A DNA stretch of 64,000 nt, from the NCBI RefSeq assembly GCF_015706575.1, contig NW_024037069.1, positions 40,879,315-40,943,314 on the forward strand, in the 5' to 3' direction. Position 1 is the first letter of the stretch. Each line of letters starts with the position of its first letter. This document shows, piece by piece, positions 1 through 11,422 of the stretch. The notes beneath the pieces were generated by a model. That model was not told the origin of the DNA. It did not search any database and saw only the letters and a program-made list of their open reading frames with translations. This DNA is from Patiria miniata (taxonomy: Eukaryota > Echinodermata > Asteroidea > Valvatida > Asterinidae). The translations under genes and the position numbers were made by a program.

Positions 1-204
1 ATCCAAAAAAAAATGTAAATTAAAAATTCATGAAAAAAAGGACCCCCCCCCCCCCTGCTCTGACACCCACATTTTTTTAACTGGTAATAATGTCCGCCTT
101 TGCACAAAATACGGACAGAGCTAGCTTGGTAGAGGGTATAATGTACACTATTCTGTGATATATCGTTAATAATCGTCGGATTTCAACAGCGCCCCCATTG
201 AAAG

Positions 205-520
205 TATGGTACGAGCGTGAGGAGGAACAATATTATTTTTAAAGGCCAGTTTTCCATATGAGAGGGGCACAATTTTAATGTTGCGGGCAGGGCACTAATA
301 TAAGTGTACTTTCGAGGGGTAGTTTTCCATCTCGAGAAGGTGCACAATTTTGTTAATGCGCATGCGAGAGGGGCACTTGTGTTTTTGAGGGGCAGTTTGA
401 CTTACAAGAGAGGAGACTATTTTATTTGTAGCGCGATCATATGCTTTCATGTGTGCGTTTGAGGGGCAGTTTTATTTTCATCTCGAGGGGGCACATTTAT
501 AAACGCGAGAGGGGAACTTT
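205..520. repeat. Degenerate minisatellite, GAGAGGGGCAC type
   Basis: Phrases such as GAGAGGGGCACAATTTTAATG, GAGGGGCAGTTTTCCATCTCGAG and GCGAGAGGGGCACTTGTG recur every 50-65 bp with variation. The copies in units 2 and 3 contain an extra block (35828-35940 and the matching part of unit 3) that is missing here. No coding signal was recognised. Confidence 0.7.
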
Positions 521-1045
521 TGTCGGCCTGGTAAAATACCAAGTTGGGGGCAAGTTCCCCCCCCCCCGGTTCCGCCGCCCCTGTTGTAACTAATCAGGAA
601 CTCATAATTTTCCACGACAGATCTACCATGAAAACAACAATGTTTAATTTTTTATTTTTTTACATAACGAAGAATACATTAGTATTCGTTGTTCACACTT
701 ACTTTTCACAACCTCTTGTTGGTACATGTACATCTAAATCTAAACTTAACTCACTTTGGATGATAATGTTCAAAAATTAAAAACGAAACAGTCAATGTTC
801 GTGTCCATTGAAGATGACATGAACAGACGACTTCAACAGGCATCCAGATTGTATGTTGTTCATCCCGTGACGAAACACAAATACGGCAAATTTGAGATTG
901 AGATTTTAACCTTAAACTCAGCTACTTCTAAAACAAGGCATCGATGTTTGTGAGTTCCAATCAATCAGCAGTGTATTTATAATATAATGCGTAATAAGGT
1001 ATCAGTGTATTTCCAACAGTAGTATAGTGTTCGTCCGAGCCAGGG
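521..1045. other. Non-coding 3' flank of lectin A, conserved in all three units
   Basis: A poly-C tract (about 551-567) is followed by GGTTCCGCCGCCCCTGTTG and about 450 bp of AT-rich sequence. It is nearly the same at 36150-36630 and 63370-63850. The short open frames here are small and shift between copies, so they are not called as genes. Confidence 0.6.
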
Positions 1046-1075
1046 TCCGAGCATTGACGGCACGTGTTCTTTCAG
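1046..1075 (-). promoter_or_regulatory. Conserved 3'-UTR motif after lectin A
   Basis: Eleven bases past the stop codon of gene A the plus strand reads TCCGAGCATTGACGGCACGT, then GTTCTTTCAG. Close versions sit 10-12 bases past the stops of A' (36635-36664), B (29921-29949, with a second copy at 29858-29879) and B' (58008-58037). The A and B coding regions are clearly diverged from each other. A short block kept at a fixed distance after the stop may therefore be a 3'-UTR control element, or simply a remnant of common ancestry. Its function is unknown. Confidence 0.5.
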
Positions 1076-1085
1076 TAAAATATGT

Positions 1086-1811
1086 TCACAAATTAAAAAA
1101 GTAACAGTTGTCGGTTGCCTTGAAGTCGTTGTCATCAGCCACAAGACGAGTGACGTCATTGAGTTGACACATCTTTTCTTTCTTGTTGCTCTGCCAGAGA
1201 TTGAAGGAGCGGCATCGGGGATCGGCCCGGCACGCCCAGCCACAGGCAAGCAAGCCCTCTGCCGTCAGATTCTTGATGTCGTGATGGAGGAGGCATCGCT
1301 GGGGGACACGCCCATCGGGACCGGTGAAGGTGTGGTAGGCTGGTACCGAAGAGGGTGTCATCTCACAGGCAGCAAATCGCTGTCTATTGCAAAGTGTCTT
1401 ATCGACCCCACGCCATCCTTCGTAGGTGGATATACGGGCGCAGTTACGTTTATTGCTTCTGCTTGGGTAGCTCGGATGCCAGTTGGTGTATTGTGCAGGC
1501 TGACCATCGCACAGCCAGACACCCTCTTGAGCCGCATCCGTACAGCCAATCCAGAGACCACCGGTGCCTGTTACCAATGACTCCCAGATGAAGAGGTTTT
1601 CCTCCTTTGAATTGGGCACAATCATGCTGCCTCCTGGTCGGTTACAAGCCTCCGAGGCCTCAAACCAATTCATCCTGTTAGGGAGTCGGATGTAGCAAGA
1701 CTGTCGCCATTTCAGCCAGCCGGGCGGGCAGGAGGCTTGGAGAAAACTCCGGTTGCTGACTAAAAGTAGCAAGAAAAGTATCAAGATTAAGTTCTCCAAA
1801 AACCATGACAT
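1086..1811 (-). CDS. Secreted C-type lectin with PAN/Apple domain (gene A)
   Basis: One uninterrupted frame of 241 residues. Residues 1-27 are a signal peptide (MSWFLENLILILFLLLLVSN, then RSFLQA). Residues 28-151 form a long-form C-type lectin domain. It opens with CPPGW and SCY (Cys28, Cys39), has FEASEAC (Cys56), LWIGC (86-90) and WLC (101), and closes with NC (124), TLC (141) and AACE (149). The usual EPN/QPD and WND calcium and sugar motifs are absent: the loop reads NWHPSYPSR and the later segment GWRGVDKTLC. Calcium-dependent sugar binding is therefore doubtful. Residues 158-239 fit a PAN/Apple domain with Cys173, 190, 194, 200, 215 and 236. There is no membrane span, so the product is predicted to be secreted. 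This architecture suits a humoral recognition protein, but the ligand is unknown. The copy A' at 36675-37400 differs at six residues. Confidence 0.88.
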   Translation of the reverse strand: MSWFLENLILILFLLLLVSNRSFLQASCPPGWLKWRQSCYIRLPNRMNWFEASEACNRPGGSMIVPNSKEENLFIWESLVTGTGGLWIGCTDAAQEGVWLCDGQPAQYTNWHPSYPSRSNKRNCARISTYEGWRGVDKTLCNRQRFAACEMTPSSVPAYHTFTGPDGRVPQRCLLHHDIKNLTAEGLLACGWACRADPRCRSFNLWQSNKKEKMCQLNDVTRLVADDNDFKATDNCYFFNL

Positions 1812-1983
1812 GTTTTTAAGATGGATACAGCAGCTCTGACGTTGCCCACAGTTTTTTCTTCATACGAAAACTGCAGGCAAGAGTCACCTCATTGTCATTA
1901 TGCCGTTACCATGACGAATGGCTTGTGTTAAGACAGCGTGATAATTGAACTACGTTTTAATTGGCATTGTTCAGAGTGGGGCC

Positions 1984-1991
1984 TTTATATA
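1984..1991 (-). promoter_or_regulatory. TATA box of lectin A
   Basis: The minus strand reads TATATAAA, about 173 bases upstream of the start codon. Transcription would be expected to start near 1957, giving a leader of about 145 bases. The same box is kept in unit 2 at 37638-37645. Confidence 0.6.
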
Positions 1992-4021
1992 AAAGGTTTT
2001 ACAAAATAAAGCAGGACCGTATCAACAGAATAGCTTTATCACTGTGTTCTCTTATCATGGCAAATTAGTCCATAATGGGGAAAATATATGTGAATTTTAC
2101 CCCCCCCCCCCCTCCTTCTAATGGAGAATAATATTTTAGCTGATGTGGTTTGCATATACAGTCAAAGTGTTCGAGTTGGAACAAAAATATGTAGCTCGCT
2201 GCATTTAATAGAAAAAAATAGCATGGGAATAAAAGTACATGTTATTGACTAGTTTTACTGTGAAATTTCCACGTATTCATTTGCATACTCTAAACACAAA
2301 TTATCCCAATTTTAATAGAAATACCACATCATTCAGCTGCCCACCATTGGTCATGTACCGATACGCATTGATGAATACCATTTTAATTACAATGCACCAT
2401 GGGGTTTTCCTACCTCCATGAATGAACGAAAAGTTGCAAAGGGAAACAGACAAAAATTACCATCATCATTAAAAAAACCAAATTGATTTGTTTCTCATAC
2501 ACAAAACACAAAATCGGACATAATGTTTCAGTCTTGACTTGGATTATTAATAGCTCATATGTATATACCTGAATGCCTGTGTGATAATCTCTGATACTCC
2601 ACTGAGTTGCTTCAAAGCATTTAGAATTCCATGGACAGCTGTAAAAATAGGTTCTTCTGGTAAAACATGCTTAACTTTATGGATCGTTTTCAGTATAACG
2701 CTGATTCTTTTTTTTTCACACTGATGATGCTCGTTTAATGCGCGCTTCTTTGGTGTATCCAATTTAATTTGCTTTTGAAGGGAAAAAATCATGAATTCAG
2801 GTCACTTCTCCCTTTGACTCGCTCTGTACAACCCCTGCCTCTTGTGTATACACCTTTCGGTTTCCAGTAAAAGATTGTGCTTTTTGCTGAAAGTGTCTCA
2901 TACCCAAATCATGGGGGGGGTTTTCTGAGTATTTTCAAATTTGCCGCTATAGAGCATTTCGCGTGGGCCACAAACTTGAAAGTTTGTGTAAAAAAAAAAT
3001 ATAAAAAAAAGAAGGATGAAAGCCGTGCACAGGACTGTGAGCTTGTATTTCTGCAAAATTTCGATGAAACTTTGCCTTAAAAGTGATCTATTTTGCAAGG
3101 TATCATTTTCCAAAATTGCGATGGGCATCAGGACTATTTTTAGAAGTTATCATCTGTGGATGGAAATTTTTCCCAAAAGTAATCAAATTAACCCCAAAAA
3201 ATTAATAGAAAACGAAGATGATAAAATACGCTTTTATTTGATGCGTGTCTCGAACACCTTGGAGTGTTTTGAGCATTTTTCCTGAATTTCTGAAGTGAGG
3301 GCATTTTTTATCGCTGGGTCTATGGCAGTTTATTTACTGCTGGTCTGCGTGCATGTCAGTGCTGGTTGCTGCTAGGGGTGCATACCACCAAACGGCTGTA
3401 AATTACTGCGCGCGAGCTCACGAATATTTTGTTGATCCCACGGGTAATTTTGAATAAGAGGTCCTGGCGACCCATGATTGGCATTGATTGTAAACATATT
3501 TACAACATGTATGTAAAATCAAGCATTTGTGACTGGTGGCTTCAAACTCAGACGATTTTGTTCGAGAAAAAAAAAAAAACTTGTGGGTCTATTTCGCATA
3601 GAGGGGGTGGGGGTGTCTAGACTTAGACCTAGGCCCAGGGGTTGGCAACCTAATTACGGGGTTGTTTTGAGAGAGGGGATATTTTTTTGTGGCAACCTCT
3701 TGTAGAATTGAATCGAAAATTGTCCTACGCTCGATCTCAAAACGCTGGTTAAAATTCTGTTGGTTAAAACAGTTTGTTAAAATGATCTTATGATTTTTTT
3801 AAAACCCAATGAATGTCCCCTTCAAAAAAGAGGTCCCACCCCGGCCACCTAGCAAATTGGACCCAGTTTAATACGCCACTGCATGAGTTCGATGCTCTCA
3901 CTCTCTATATCATCTGCTTGCACTCTCGAAATATTGCAATGGCGCCCTCACAAAACAAATCCTTTTCGAGTAGTTCTGTCTCGGACCAAAACGTCAACTT
4001 TAACTATGCTAAAATGTAAAA
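1992..4021. other. Gene-free flank between lectin A and the giant palindrome
   Basis: About 2 kb with no supported gene. It contains a poly-C tract at about 2101-2113, AT-rich unique-looking sequence at 2114-2820, a diverged relic of the palindrome module (2830-3420) and a poly-A/poly-T-rich stretch to 4021. The matching region in unit 2 is 37646-39650. The short open frames are not conserved as protein. Confidence 0.6.
2830..3420 (+). repeat. Old relic of a palindrome module, outside the element
   Basis: The run of phrases GAAAGCCGTGCACAGGA, then a segment around ATTGCGATGGGCATCAGGAC, then AAAATACGCTTTTATTTGAT with GTGTCTCGAACACC, matches with many changes the module at about 7590-7780 and 43200-43460 (GGAAGCCGTACACAGGAG, AATGGCGATGGGCCA, TTTGATTTAAATGGTGTCTC). 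The orientation is the same as in the left arm. The divergence is clearly greater than between arm modules, so this is an older insertion of the same family. Its counterpart in unit 2 lies at about 38470-39060. Confidence 0.6.
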
Positions 4022-6924
4022 AAATATTGTTCTCTACTGGCAGTCAATGTGCACAGACGTCAGCATCCTACTTTTGGTTTCAATAGGTTTCGATGAATAA
4101 CTATTTTAATAATTAGCTCATTTTTTTCTCCTACAAGTTTTTCGTTCAGATGTGAATGGAGTAATGGTTTTTGAATAGATACAAAGTAGAGAGGGGAAGA
4201 TATGATAACTATTTGTACGGTGACCTGTGAAACATGGTGACGGCATCAAAATTAAAATGAGAATCAAAGAAATGCAGCGGTCCCTATCTTTAATCCTAAT
4301 ATGAAACACGCGCGATTAACAACAGCTGTTTGGCGAACAACGTTAACGTTACGGCAAATTATGTGCGAACTACTTGTCGTACGTTTAACTCCCAAAACAA
4401 ACTGCGCGTAAGCTTGACCGTTAAACTTGAATAGCGCCCTCAATCAACCACAAGTACTCACACAACAAATCGTCATTGCACACTGTACAATTATTATGTA
4501 ACCATATACAATTCTTTTGAATCACAACAGCAAAGAACCCTTCATCTACTCCTAATCTTAATATGAACACATGTAATAAACAGGAGCTGTTTCGGCGAAC
4601 TAAACGGCTAACTATAATTAAACGGTGAACTCTTTTTTCCTGCGTAGGTTTGATCGTTAAACTTAAATAGTGCCCTCAATCGACTGAGAGTATCATCACA
4701 AATAATAGCCATTGAACAATGTACTCGGTAATAAAATATTCTTTCCAATCAGTACAGTACCAAGGAATTTGAACACATTGGGCGTTACACTTTTGACAGC
4801 GCACATTATTCATGCATTTGGGGTTTGATCCTTCGGAAACAACGCTTCGAGTCGCTCGCGCGAAACCGAAACCTCTCCATGCTGTCTTACAACAAACCAG
4901 GGATTGGGGACGACGCGCCGTACGGTGAACCGTTGTGGCCCGCCGCCCGCCGCAGCTTTCGAAATTTCTGTGGACAGACACTTTGAAGACCTTTTCGTAA
5001 AGATGACACCCCGTGCTCTTTACGTACCTTTTTCTTGTAGTTTTCGATTTGCATCTTTTGTTTTAAAGAGAAATATACTTTTAGTCCAATTAATGGCGTC
5101 TGAAACCCTCTGAAAAAGGAGTTTCATTTTTCAATTTTTTTTTCTGGGCACATTTTTAACATGATTTTATCATGAGTTTGTTTTAGTGGCATCCATGAGT
5201 CACACATTAAATGTATAACATGCGGGCCAAATCACAATGCATATACATTTGTATTTCAATTCTTTGCTATTAACAGTGGCGGTTCTACGGGGGGATGCTA
5301 GGGGGGGGGGCTTTAGCCCCCCCCCCCCAATATTTTGTCTAGCCCCCCCTAAAAATAAAAAATTCCATTAGCAAAAAGAAGGAATGTGACGTACATGCGA
5401 ACGGTCTCCCCCTAAAGAAATAGTCGTGACAGGGGTGCATTTGTAATTAATATAGTATGCCTGATTGTAGGATTTTATTGGGGCTCCCTATTGATAATAT
5501 GGCACAAGCCCCCGCATTATTATCACTGAGGTCTATGGGAGTCGATTTGCAGGTCTGCACCCATATTAGACACCTAATGAGAGGCGTCCTCTCTGGGATT
5601 CCACTGGTTGTTATACCGCATACTTCGCGTAAATCGATATTAATTTTCAATCACTCCCAATATCACAGAGCCTGATTTCCTGAATTTATTTTCTCCATTT
5701 GTTACATTACGGTGAATAGTGTTCTAGAGGTTCTAGGTGCGTTTGTCTTGTCGGGAGCCTAAAATTAGGGTCTGTTAGAAATGAGAACCGAAGAAATGTA
5801 GCGGTTCCTATTTTTAATCCTAACATGATACACAGGCTTTCAACAAGAGTTGTTTTGGCGATCTCCGTTAACAAAACAGCAAATTACGCGAGAACTACTT
5901 TTCGTACCTTTAACTCCCGAGACAAAGTGCGCGTAGGCTTGACCGTTAAACTTGAGTAGCGCCCTCAATCAACTAAAAATAACCACACAACTACTGATCG
6001 TCATTGCACACGGTACAAATTATGCAATCTATACCATTCTTTCGAATCACGACAGCAACGAACCCTCTTTTTCTATAATCATCCTAATATGAACACACGA
6101 AATAAACAGGAGCTCTTTCGGCGAACTAGGTCGCCGAAACGGCTAATTATGGGCGAACTACTTTTTGTACGTTTTACCCACAAACCAAACCTGCGCAGGC
6201 TTGACCGTTCAACTTAAATAGTGCCCTCAATTGAGAGTATCATCACAAATAATATTCATTGAACAATGCACTTGGGGGAAAAGATTTTTTTCCAATTACT
6301 AGGGGCCTACAGTACCAAGGAATTCGAACACGCCTCACATTGGGCGATACACTTTTGACAGCGCACATTGTTCATGCTTTTGGGGTTTGATCCTTCGGAA
6401 ACAACGCTTCGAGTCGCTCGAGTGAAACCGAAACTTCTCCGTGCAGACTTACACCAAACCAGGGATTGGAGACGACGCACCGTAACGGGCCCGCCGCCCG
6501 CCGCCCGCCGCCCGCCGCCAGCCGCCCGCCGGTGCGGCTTTCGAAATTTCTTTGGACAAACACTTTGAAGACCTATTCGTAAAGATGTCACCCCGTGCTG
6601 TTTACATACTTTTTTTCTACGCTTACTATTTTTTGATTTGCATCTTTTGTTTTAAAGAGAAAACGTACTTTTATTCCAATTTAGGGCGTCTGTAACCCTC
6701 TGAAAAGGCGTTTCATTTTGCACATGTTTTTAAATCTGGGCACATTTTTATCATGATTTTATTATGAGTTTATAGTTTAGTGGCATCCATGACACACATT
6801 AAATGTATTACATGCGGGCCAAATCACAATTTGTATGCTTAAATTCTTTGCTATTAGAGCGTTTTTACTATACCTTATAAATTCTCGACTATAGGAAAAA
6901 AAATAAGGGGATAAAAAAAACCAA
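4022..6924 (+). repeat. Outer modules of the left arm (two copies)
   Basis: Two related modules. Each carries a pair of blocks with CTTGACCGTTAAACTTGAAT then AGCGCCCTCAATC (near 4415 and 4660; 5940 and 6200), a CpG core with the GAAACC repeat (4862-4873; 6424-6435), a GC-only microsatellite and a tail with TTTTATCATGATTTTAT-like sequence. A stretch at 5272-5345 (CAGTGGCGGTTCTACGGGG, then G and C runs) resembles one end of a DNA transposon, but no partner end was found. No genes were found. Confidence 0.65.
6488..6532. repeat. GC-only heptamer microsatellite
   Basis: Repeats of CCGCCCG with one interruption, immediately before GGTGCGGCTTTCGAAATTTC. The homologous place in every module holds the same repeat at a different length. 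Confidence 0.85.
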
Positions 6925-7349
6925 AAAGTTATGTGGTGTTGACCAAGCATTCAGGGGTCGCGATTGGTTACCGACTCCCATATAGTACTCTTCCTGGGTC
7001 TCGGATTCCCCGGCCCACCACACCTCCTTCCCTATCCATCCATGTAACCCCGGAGGGCCAAGCACCGTTAAGGGAGGAAACGAGGCGACACCCTATGCCT
7101 TGCTGCCGAGACAGCAAAAGAGCCCCGTACCTATGAGTAGATGCATAACCTGGACTTCGCAGACAGTCCCAGCCGGCGACTTAACTGATTGAGCTAAGGT
7201 CGGTTGGTGTTTGACGACGGGAAATGAAGACTCTTAAAGTAAATGACAGAGCGCGTTTATTGAAAACCAAAAATTACACCGACGGGACTCGAACCCCGGA
7301 CTCCAGGGTCTGTGGACGATTAGCCTAACCACTAGGCCATTTGCCTGAT
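6925..7349 (-). mobile_element. Composite tRNA-derived SINE, long form
   Basis: On the minus strand a tRNA-like head (about 7342 to 7274) has an A-box-like GGCCTAGTGGTTAGGCT and a perfect B box, GGTTCGAGTCC. About 100 bases further on is a second tRNA-like stretch (CCTTAGCTCAATCAGTTAAG) with a decayed B-box-like GGTTATGCATC. The body continues to CAACACCACATAAC and a poly-T stretch. This copy includes the 129-bp segment that the short copies lack. A short open frame in it recurs in all long copies only because the DNA is conserved. Confidence 0.75.
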
Positions 7350-8371
7350 TGTCACTTGGTGTCGGAACATTATCGTTTTAAATACAGGGACCATGACTAT
7401 ATAAACACAAGCTGTGTTTTCTTATGGATTCCTTGACCGTGTTCACCCGTCTATTGTACATGCACACGTGTATACGTAATCGTATATACATCATACAATT
7501 TTATCATGGGTTTGGTTTAGTGGCAACCATGACACAATATGCGGGCCAATTTGCATGAAATTGAGCCCTAATATTGCTCTTTGCAATAGAGCGCAGGCAT
7601 CATTTTTCAAAATGGCGATGGGCCAATGGACTGCTTATCGGGCTGACATCCTTTGATGGAATTTTCTCCCATTAGTCATTGGATAATGGAACAAAAATTG
7701 AACAGAAAATAAAAGATAATAAAATAAGCTTTGATTTAAATGGTGTCTCAAACACCTCTAAGAGTTGTGAGTACTTTTTTAAGAAATTACGGACAAACTC
7801 GTAATTATCATCGAGGTCTAAGGGAGTCGATTTGCTGGTCTGCACTCATATGGGATTCCACTGGTTGTTATACCGTATACTTCGCGTAACTCGTTATCAA
7901 TTTTCAATAACTTCAAATATCACAGAGACTATAACGCTTGATTCTAATAATTATATTACACTATCCACCATTTGTTACCATTTGGTTCTGGAGGTTCTAG
8001 GTTTTTAACTGTCCTATATGAAACACACGTATTTTTAACACGAGCTGTTTTGGCGAACTACGTTACCAAAACAGCAAATTATGCGCGAACTACTTTTGGC
8101 ACGTTAACTCCAAAAAAAAAACTGCGCGTAGGCTTGACCGTTAAACTTGAATAGCCCTCAATCAACTAAAAGTAATCACACAACCTTTTTCAATAATCGT
8201 ATTATATGAACACACGTAATTAATAGCAGCTACGTCGCCGAAACGATAATTAAGCTCGAACTACTTTTCGTATGTTTAACCCCCAAACCAAACCTGCGTA
8301 GGCTTGACCGTTAAACTTAAATAGTGCCCTCAATGGTCCTGAGACGTAATGACGTCACGCTTTGTTTACAT
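7350..8371 (+). repeat. Middle module of the left arm
   Basis: It holds a segment like TGTTCACCCGTCTATTGTAC, then the CAAAATGGCGATGGGCCA stretch, the outer-module 5' block (TTCGCGTAACTCG) and a pair of AAACTTGAATAG/CCCTCAATC blocks near 8135 and 8310. The mirror image lies at about 17340-18440, 22460-23560 and 51790-52920. No gene was seen. Confidence 0.6.
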
Positions 8372-8413
8372 GTGCGCTTTCCTATGAGGGCCAGCTCTCA
8401 TAGGAAAGCGCAC
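8372..8413. repeat. 42-nt near-perfect hairpin
   Basis: GTGCGCTTTCCTATGAG and its reverse complement CTCATAGGAAAGCGCAC are separated by a few bases. It is flanked by TGACGTCACGCTTTGTTTAC on one side and AAACAAAGCGTTACGT on the other, so the inverted repeat is longer but imperfect. Equivalent hairpins are at 17257, 22378, 43918 and 51720. Confidence 0.85.
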
Positions 8414-11400
8414 TTTTAAACAAAGCGTTACGTAGTATCGCCACAATGATCATCATTGAACAATGTACTCGGCAAAAGAATTCTTTCCATTCAATACGGT
8501 ATCAAGAAACACGCCTTACTTTCTCTTTCAACGTCGGGCGTTACACAATTGACAGCGCACTCTGTTACGTAATTGTTAACGCATTGATTGTTACGCCGAA
8601 TTGCAGTATTCAGCTTTATTCTCGATGGAGGAAGCACACTTCTCTCAAACTATTCCTCTTTTGTTTCCCTACTTGCAATCAACAATTCGTTTCAGGTAGC
8701 GCGACCCTTCAGTCCGATACTGGTCTCGCGCCCACGTATATACAAGGCTAAATAAAGAACATTTTTTAAAGGTTTTTTTAAGGGTGGTCCGTGTTTTATT
8801 AGGGTGTGTCAAACTTTTTGGTTCCCCGAAAAAGTGAGTCCAAAATATTACGCGCCAAATTTGATATAAAAAGCAAGAGGGAAGGCTCTTTATGGCGTCG
8901 GTGCATGGAAGCGCAATTTTAATGATGTACGCATTGGCTGCGTAAAGGGTTTGGAGTTTGGAGCAATGGCCCCCATTGCCCCCCCCCCCCCCCCCCATGC
9001 GACGTTGCGTATGTGTCCCAATTAACATGTGGCATCTTGACAGAGCCAAGGTTTTAACCGATTTTTTTCTCAGTGAGTACACTCTCAGCAACCTCCAAAT
9101 GCATGTATTCTTGAGTACATCAGCTCGCTATATGCGGTCCAAGTCATTGAGTCGTGTTTTACACAAAGCTGCGATAAACGGGGGGGGGGGGATTATTGCA
9201 GGAAATTAAAAGGTCATGATATCCGGGGGGGGGTTTAAGTCAGTAATAGTAAGCTTGCCGAATATATGAACCTATCACATCACTGCCCAGTTTATGAACA
9301 GTATAGATTTTAGAAGGGGCTTGGAAAAGTGCACTTGCTATGGCGTTTCTGTTGTAGTTTCAATAACGTATCTTGCTTCCAATGCAGGTTGATCGGGTTA
9401 AGCGGTGTGTGCCCTATTCGCTCTTTGTATCGCGATATTGAAACAAAAGCGGAGAAGTTGAACTGGCGACTGCGCGTTCACAAGTACGTAACGGCGGGAG
9501 AGCGAAATGAATGGTGCTTTCCACCCAAATGTAAAAGTATTATGTAACTTTTCCACGGTGAAACACGGTGCATGCATTTTGTGGTTTGATCCTTCGGCAA
9601 CAACGCTTCGAGTCGCTCGCGTGAAACCGAAACCTCTCCGTGCAGTCGTACAACGTAACCAGGGAATGGGGACGACGCGCCGTACGGTGAACCGGCCCGC
9701 TGCCCGCCGCCCGCCGCCCGCCGGTGCGGCTTCCGAAATTTCTTTGGTCAGACACTGTGAAGACCCGAGTTTTCGCAACCCCCGTGGGTGTGCACGGTTA
9801 TGGGGGGGGGGAACGACATTAAAGATGGCAACACGTGCTGTTTACTAGTTTAGATTTGCATCGTTTGATTTAAAGAGAAAATTCCATTTTGCACACAAAA
9901 CCCACCCTGCGAGAGCCGAATTGATATCTGGTCGAAGATAAATCGATTTTTTTTTAAAGAACTAATTCAGTTTCTCAACGTCTTTGGATTCTAGGAAAAT
10001 ACCAATTGGATAATCAATGTTCGAGGTGATTGGATAATCAACGCGCAAATGGCATGGGGACACATCTTTAACAATTGGACCTGTGATAGTTTCGGCTTTT
10101 GCACCCCCCCCCCCCCCCCGCAACAACAAAACATTGTATCGTGGACTCGCAACTTTTAGAGCAGTACAAACGTTCTTCACTTTTGCATATTTATAAGACA
10201 TGTTAGGTTGGTTCCCAAAACCCTATCATGTTCAATATGAATGGACTGGAAACCAGTTCAGTTGCTCGGCGGATCTGTTTGTGCGCAAACGCAACCTGAA
10301 ATAAAAAGCTACTTATTTGGACGCCCCCCCCCCTAAAAAAAAAAAAGAAGAAGAATAAACTGTTTTTTTTCTGGGGGTGGGTGGGAGATTGAGCAGTATT
10401 CCAAAGAAGTGATAATGAAAGAACTAGAAAATAATTGAGTACATTTTAAGAAAAAAGGTTGAAAACATTGCCCAAACACGTCCAAGTATGTGTCATAAAT
10501 GACGCTTTTTTTTTGCTGCGCCCATCTATAACTTGCAATGTGTGTTTTAGGGCACCCTTAAATAATAGCATTTAATAGGGAGCGTAAATAACACATTCTA
10601 ATTGCTTTCATTCTGTGCTGTAGTTTCATCAGATTCATATCCTACATCCAATTCAACCCTGGCTCTCATAGCTAAAGCGCACATGTAAACAAAGCGTGAC
10701 GCTTTGTCTGAGGTCTACTGGGCGACATGCAGACACTGAGTTTCAATACACGTATCTTTCTTGCCACGCAACAGGCCTACGTACTCCACCCAAACACATG
10801 TTAATAAAATCCGGTATATGCCCCCTTCGCTCTTGTATCGCGATATTGGAACAAAAGCGGAGAAGTTGAACAGGCGAAGGCTTCCCAATCGCGTTTTGAA
10901 CAAAAACAATTACGTAACGGTCGTGACTCTACGAAAAGTGTGCTGAACCCGTCGTGAAACAAAGACCGTATCTTGAAAGCAACTCTTCCACGGTGAAACC
11001 AATGATTTGATCCTCTCCAAAGAAACGGTGAACAATCGTATTTCGGAAACAAAGCTCAAGAGTCGCTCGCGCGAGACCGAAACCTCTCCCCGCAGTTTTA
11101 GAATAGACGTCCTGACCAACATAACATGCTCCATACATACTCATTTAGACAGCTACCGTCCCTCGACTATGTAAATATACGGCACTCGTAGTCTCGTACT
11201 GTGAGCCGGGCCAGCCGCTTTCGAAAAGCCTTCGGCAAAACGCTTTTGCGATTCGTGATAAAAAAAGAAATTTGACCCTGTCTTTAATGTTAACTTAAAT
11301 TCTACAACAAGATAAATTGAAAGAACAAACAAGGTCAAAGTGAAAGGAAAGAGGAAAGATTGATCGAGCTGTCAGTGTTACTTAAACAGGGACTTACCTG

Positions 11401-11422
11401 TTCAAACGTTTCGTTAGAAGTC
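8414..11422 (+). repeat. Inner blocks of the left arm
   Basis: About 3 kb mirrored in the right arm at 14380-17256, 19500-22377 and 48770-51719. It includes poly-C/poly-G tracts near 8980, 9180 and 10110, a GC microsatellite (9694-9722), a CpG core near 9600-9660, a second CpG core near 11050-11100 (GCGCGAGACCGAAACCTCTC) and half-copies of the hairpin flank (GCGCACATGTAAACAAAGCG near 10680). An open frame of about 100 codons at 8446-8751 recurs in three other copies. It changes mainly by amino-acid replacements and is lost in a fifth copy, so it is not called a gene. Confidence 0.6.
9694..9722. repeat. GC-only heptamer microsatellite (short)
   Basis: CCCGCTGCCCGCCGCCCGCC, then GCCCGCCGG, at the same position relative to the CpG core as in the outer modules. 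Confidence 0.75.

Noticed and set aside
1164-1580. 138-codon frame on the plus strand opposite lectin A (and at 36753)
   Set aside because: It is the shadow of the real minus-strand lectin gene. It shows no protein family features.
4022-4031. AATATTGTT as a 9-bp target duplication of the giant palindrome
   Set aside because: The same letters can be read as part of the terminal inverted repeat, because AATATT is its own complement. Element 2 does not show a clean pair, so it is left as ambiguous.
5272-5450. hAT-like DNA transposon beginning CAGTGGCGGTTCTACGG
   Set aside because: Only one possible end was found, with G and C homopolymers after it. There is no inverted partner or target duplication within reach.
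6933-7136. 67-codon frame present in four places with nearly the same sequence
   Set aside because: It lies inside the long form of the SINE. The conservation follows the repeat DNA and the frame is lost in the short form.
7274-7342. Genuine tRNA gene with intact A and B boxes
   Set aside because: The same head occurs eight times, always joined to the same SINE body. The acceptor stem does not pair well, so it is a SINE head.
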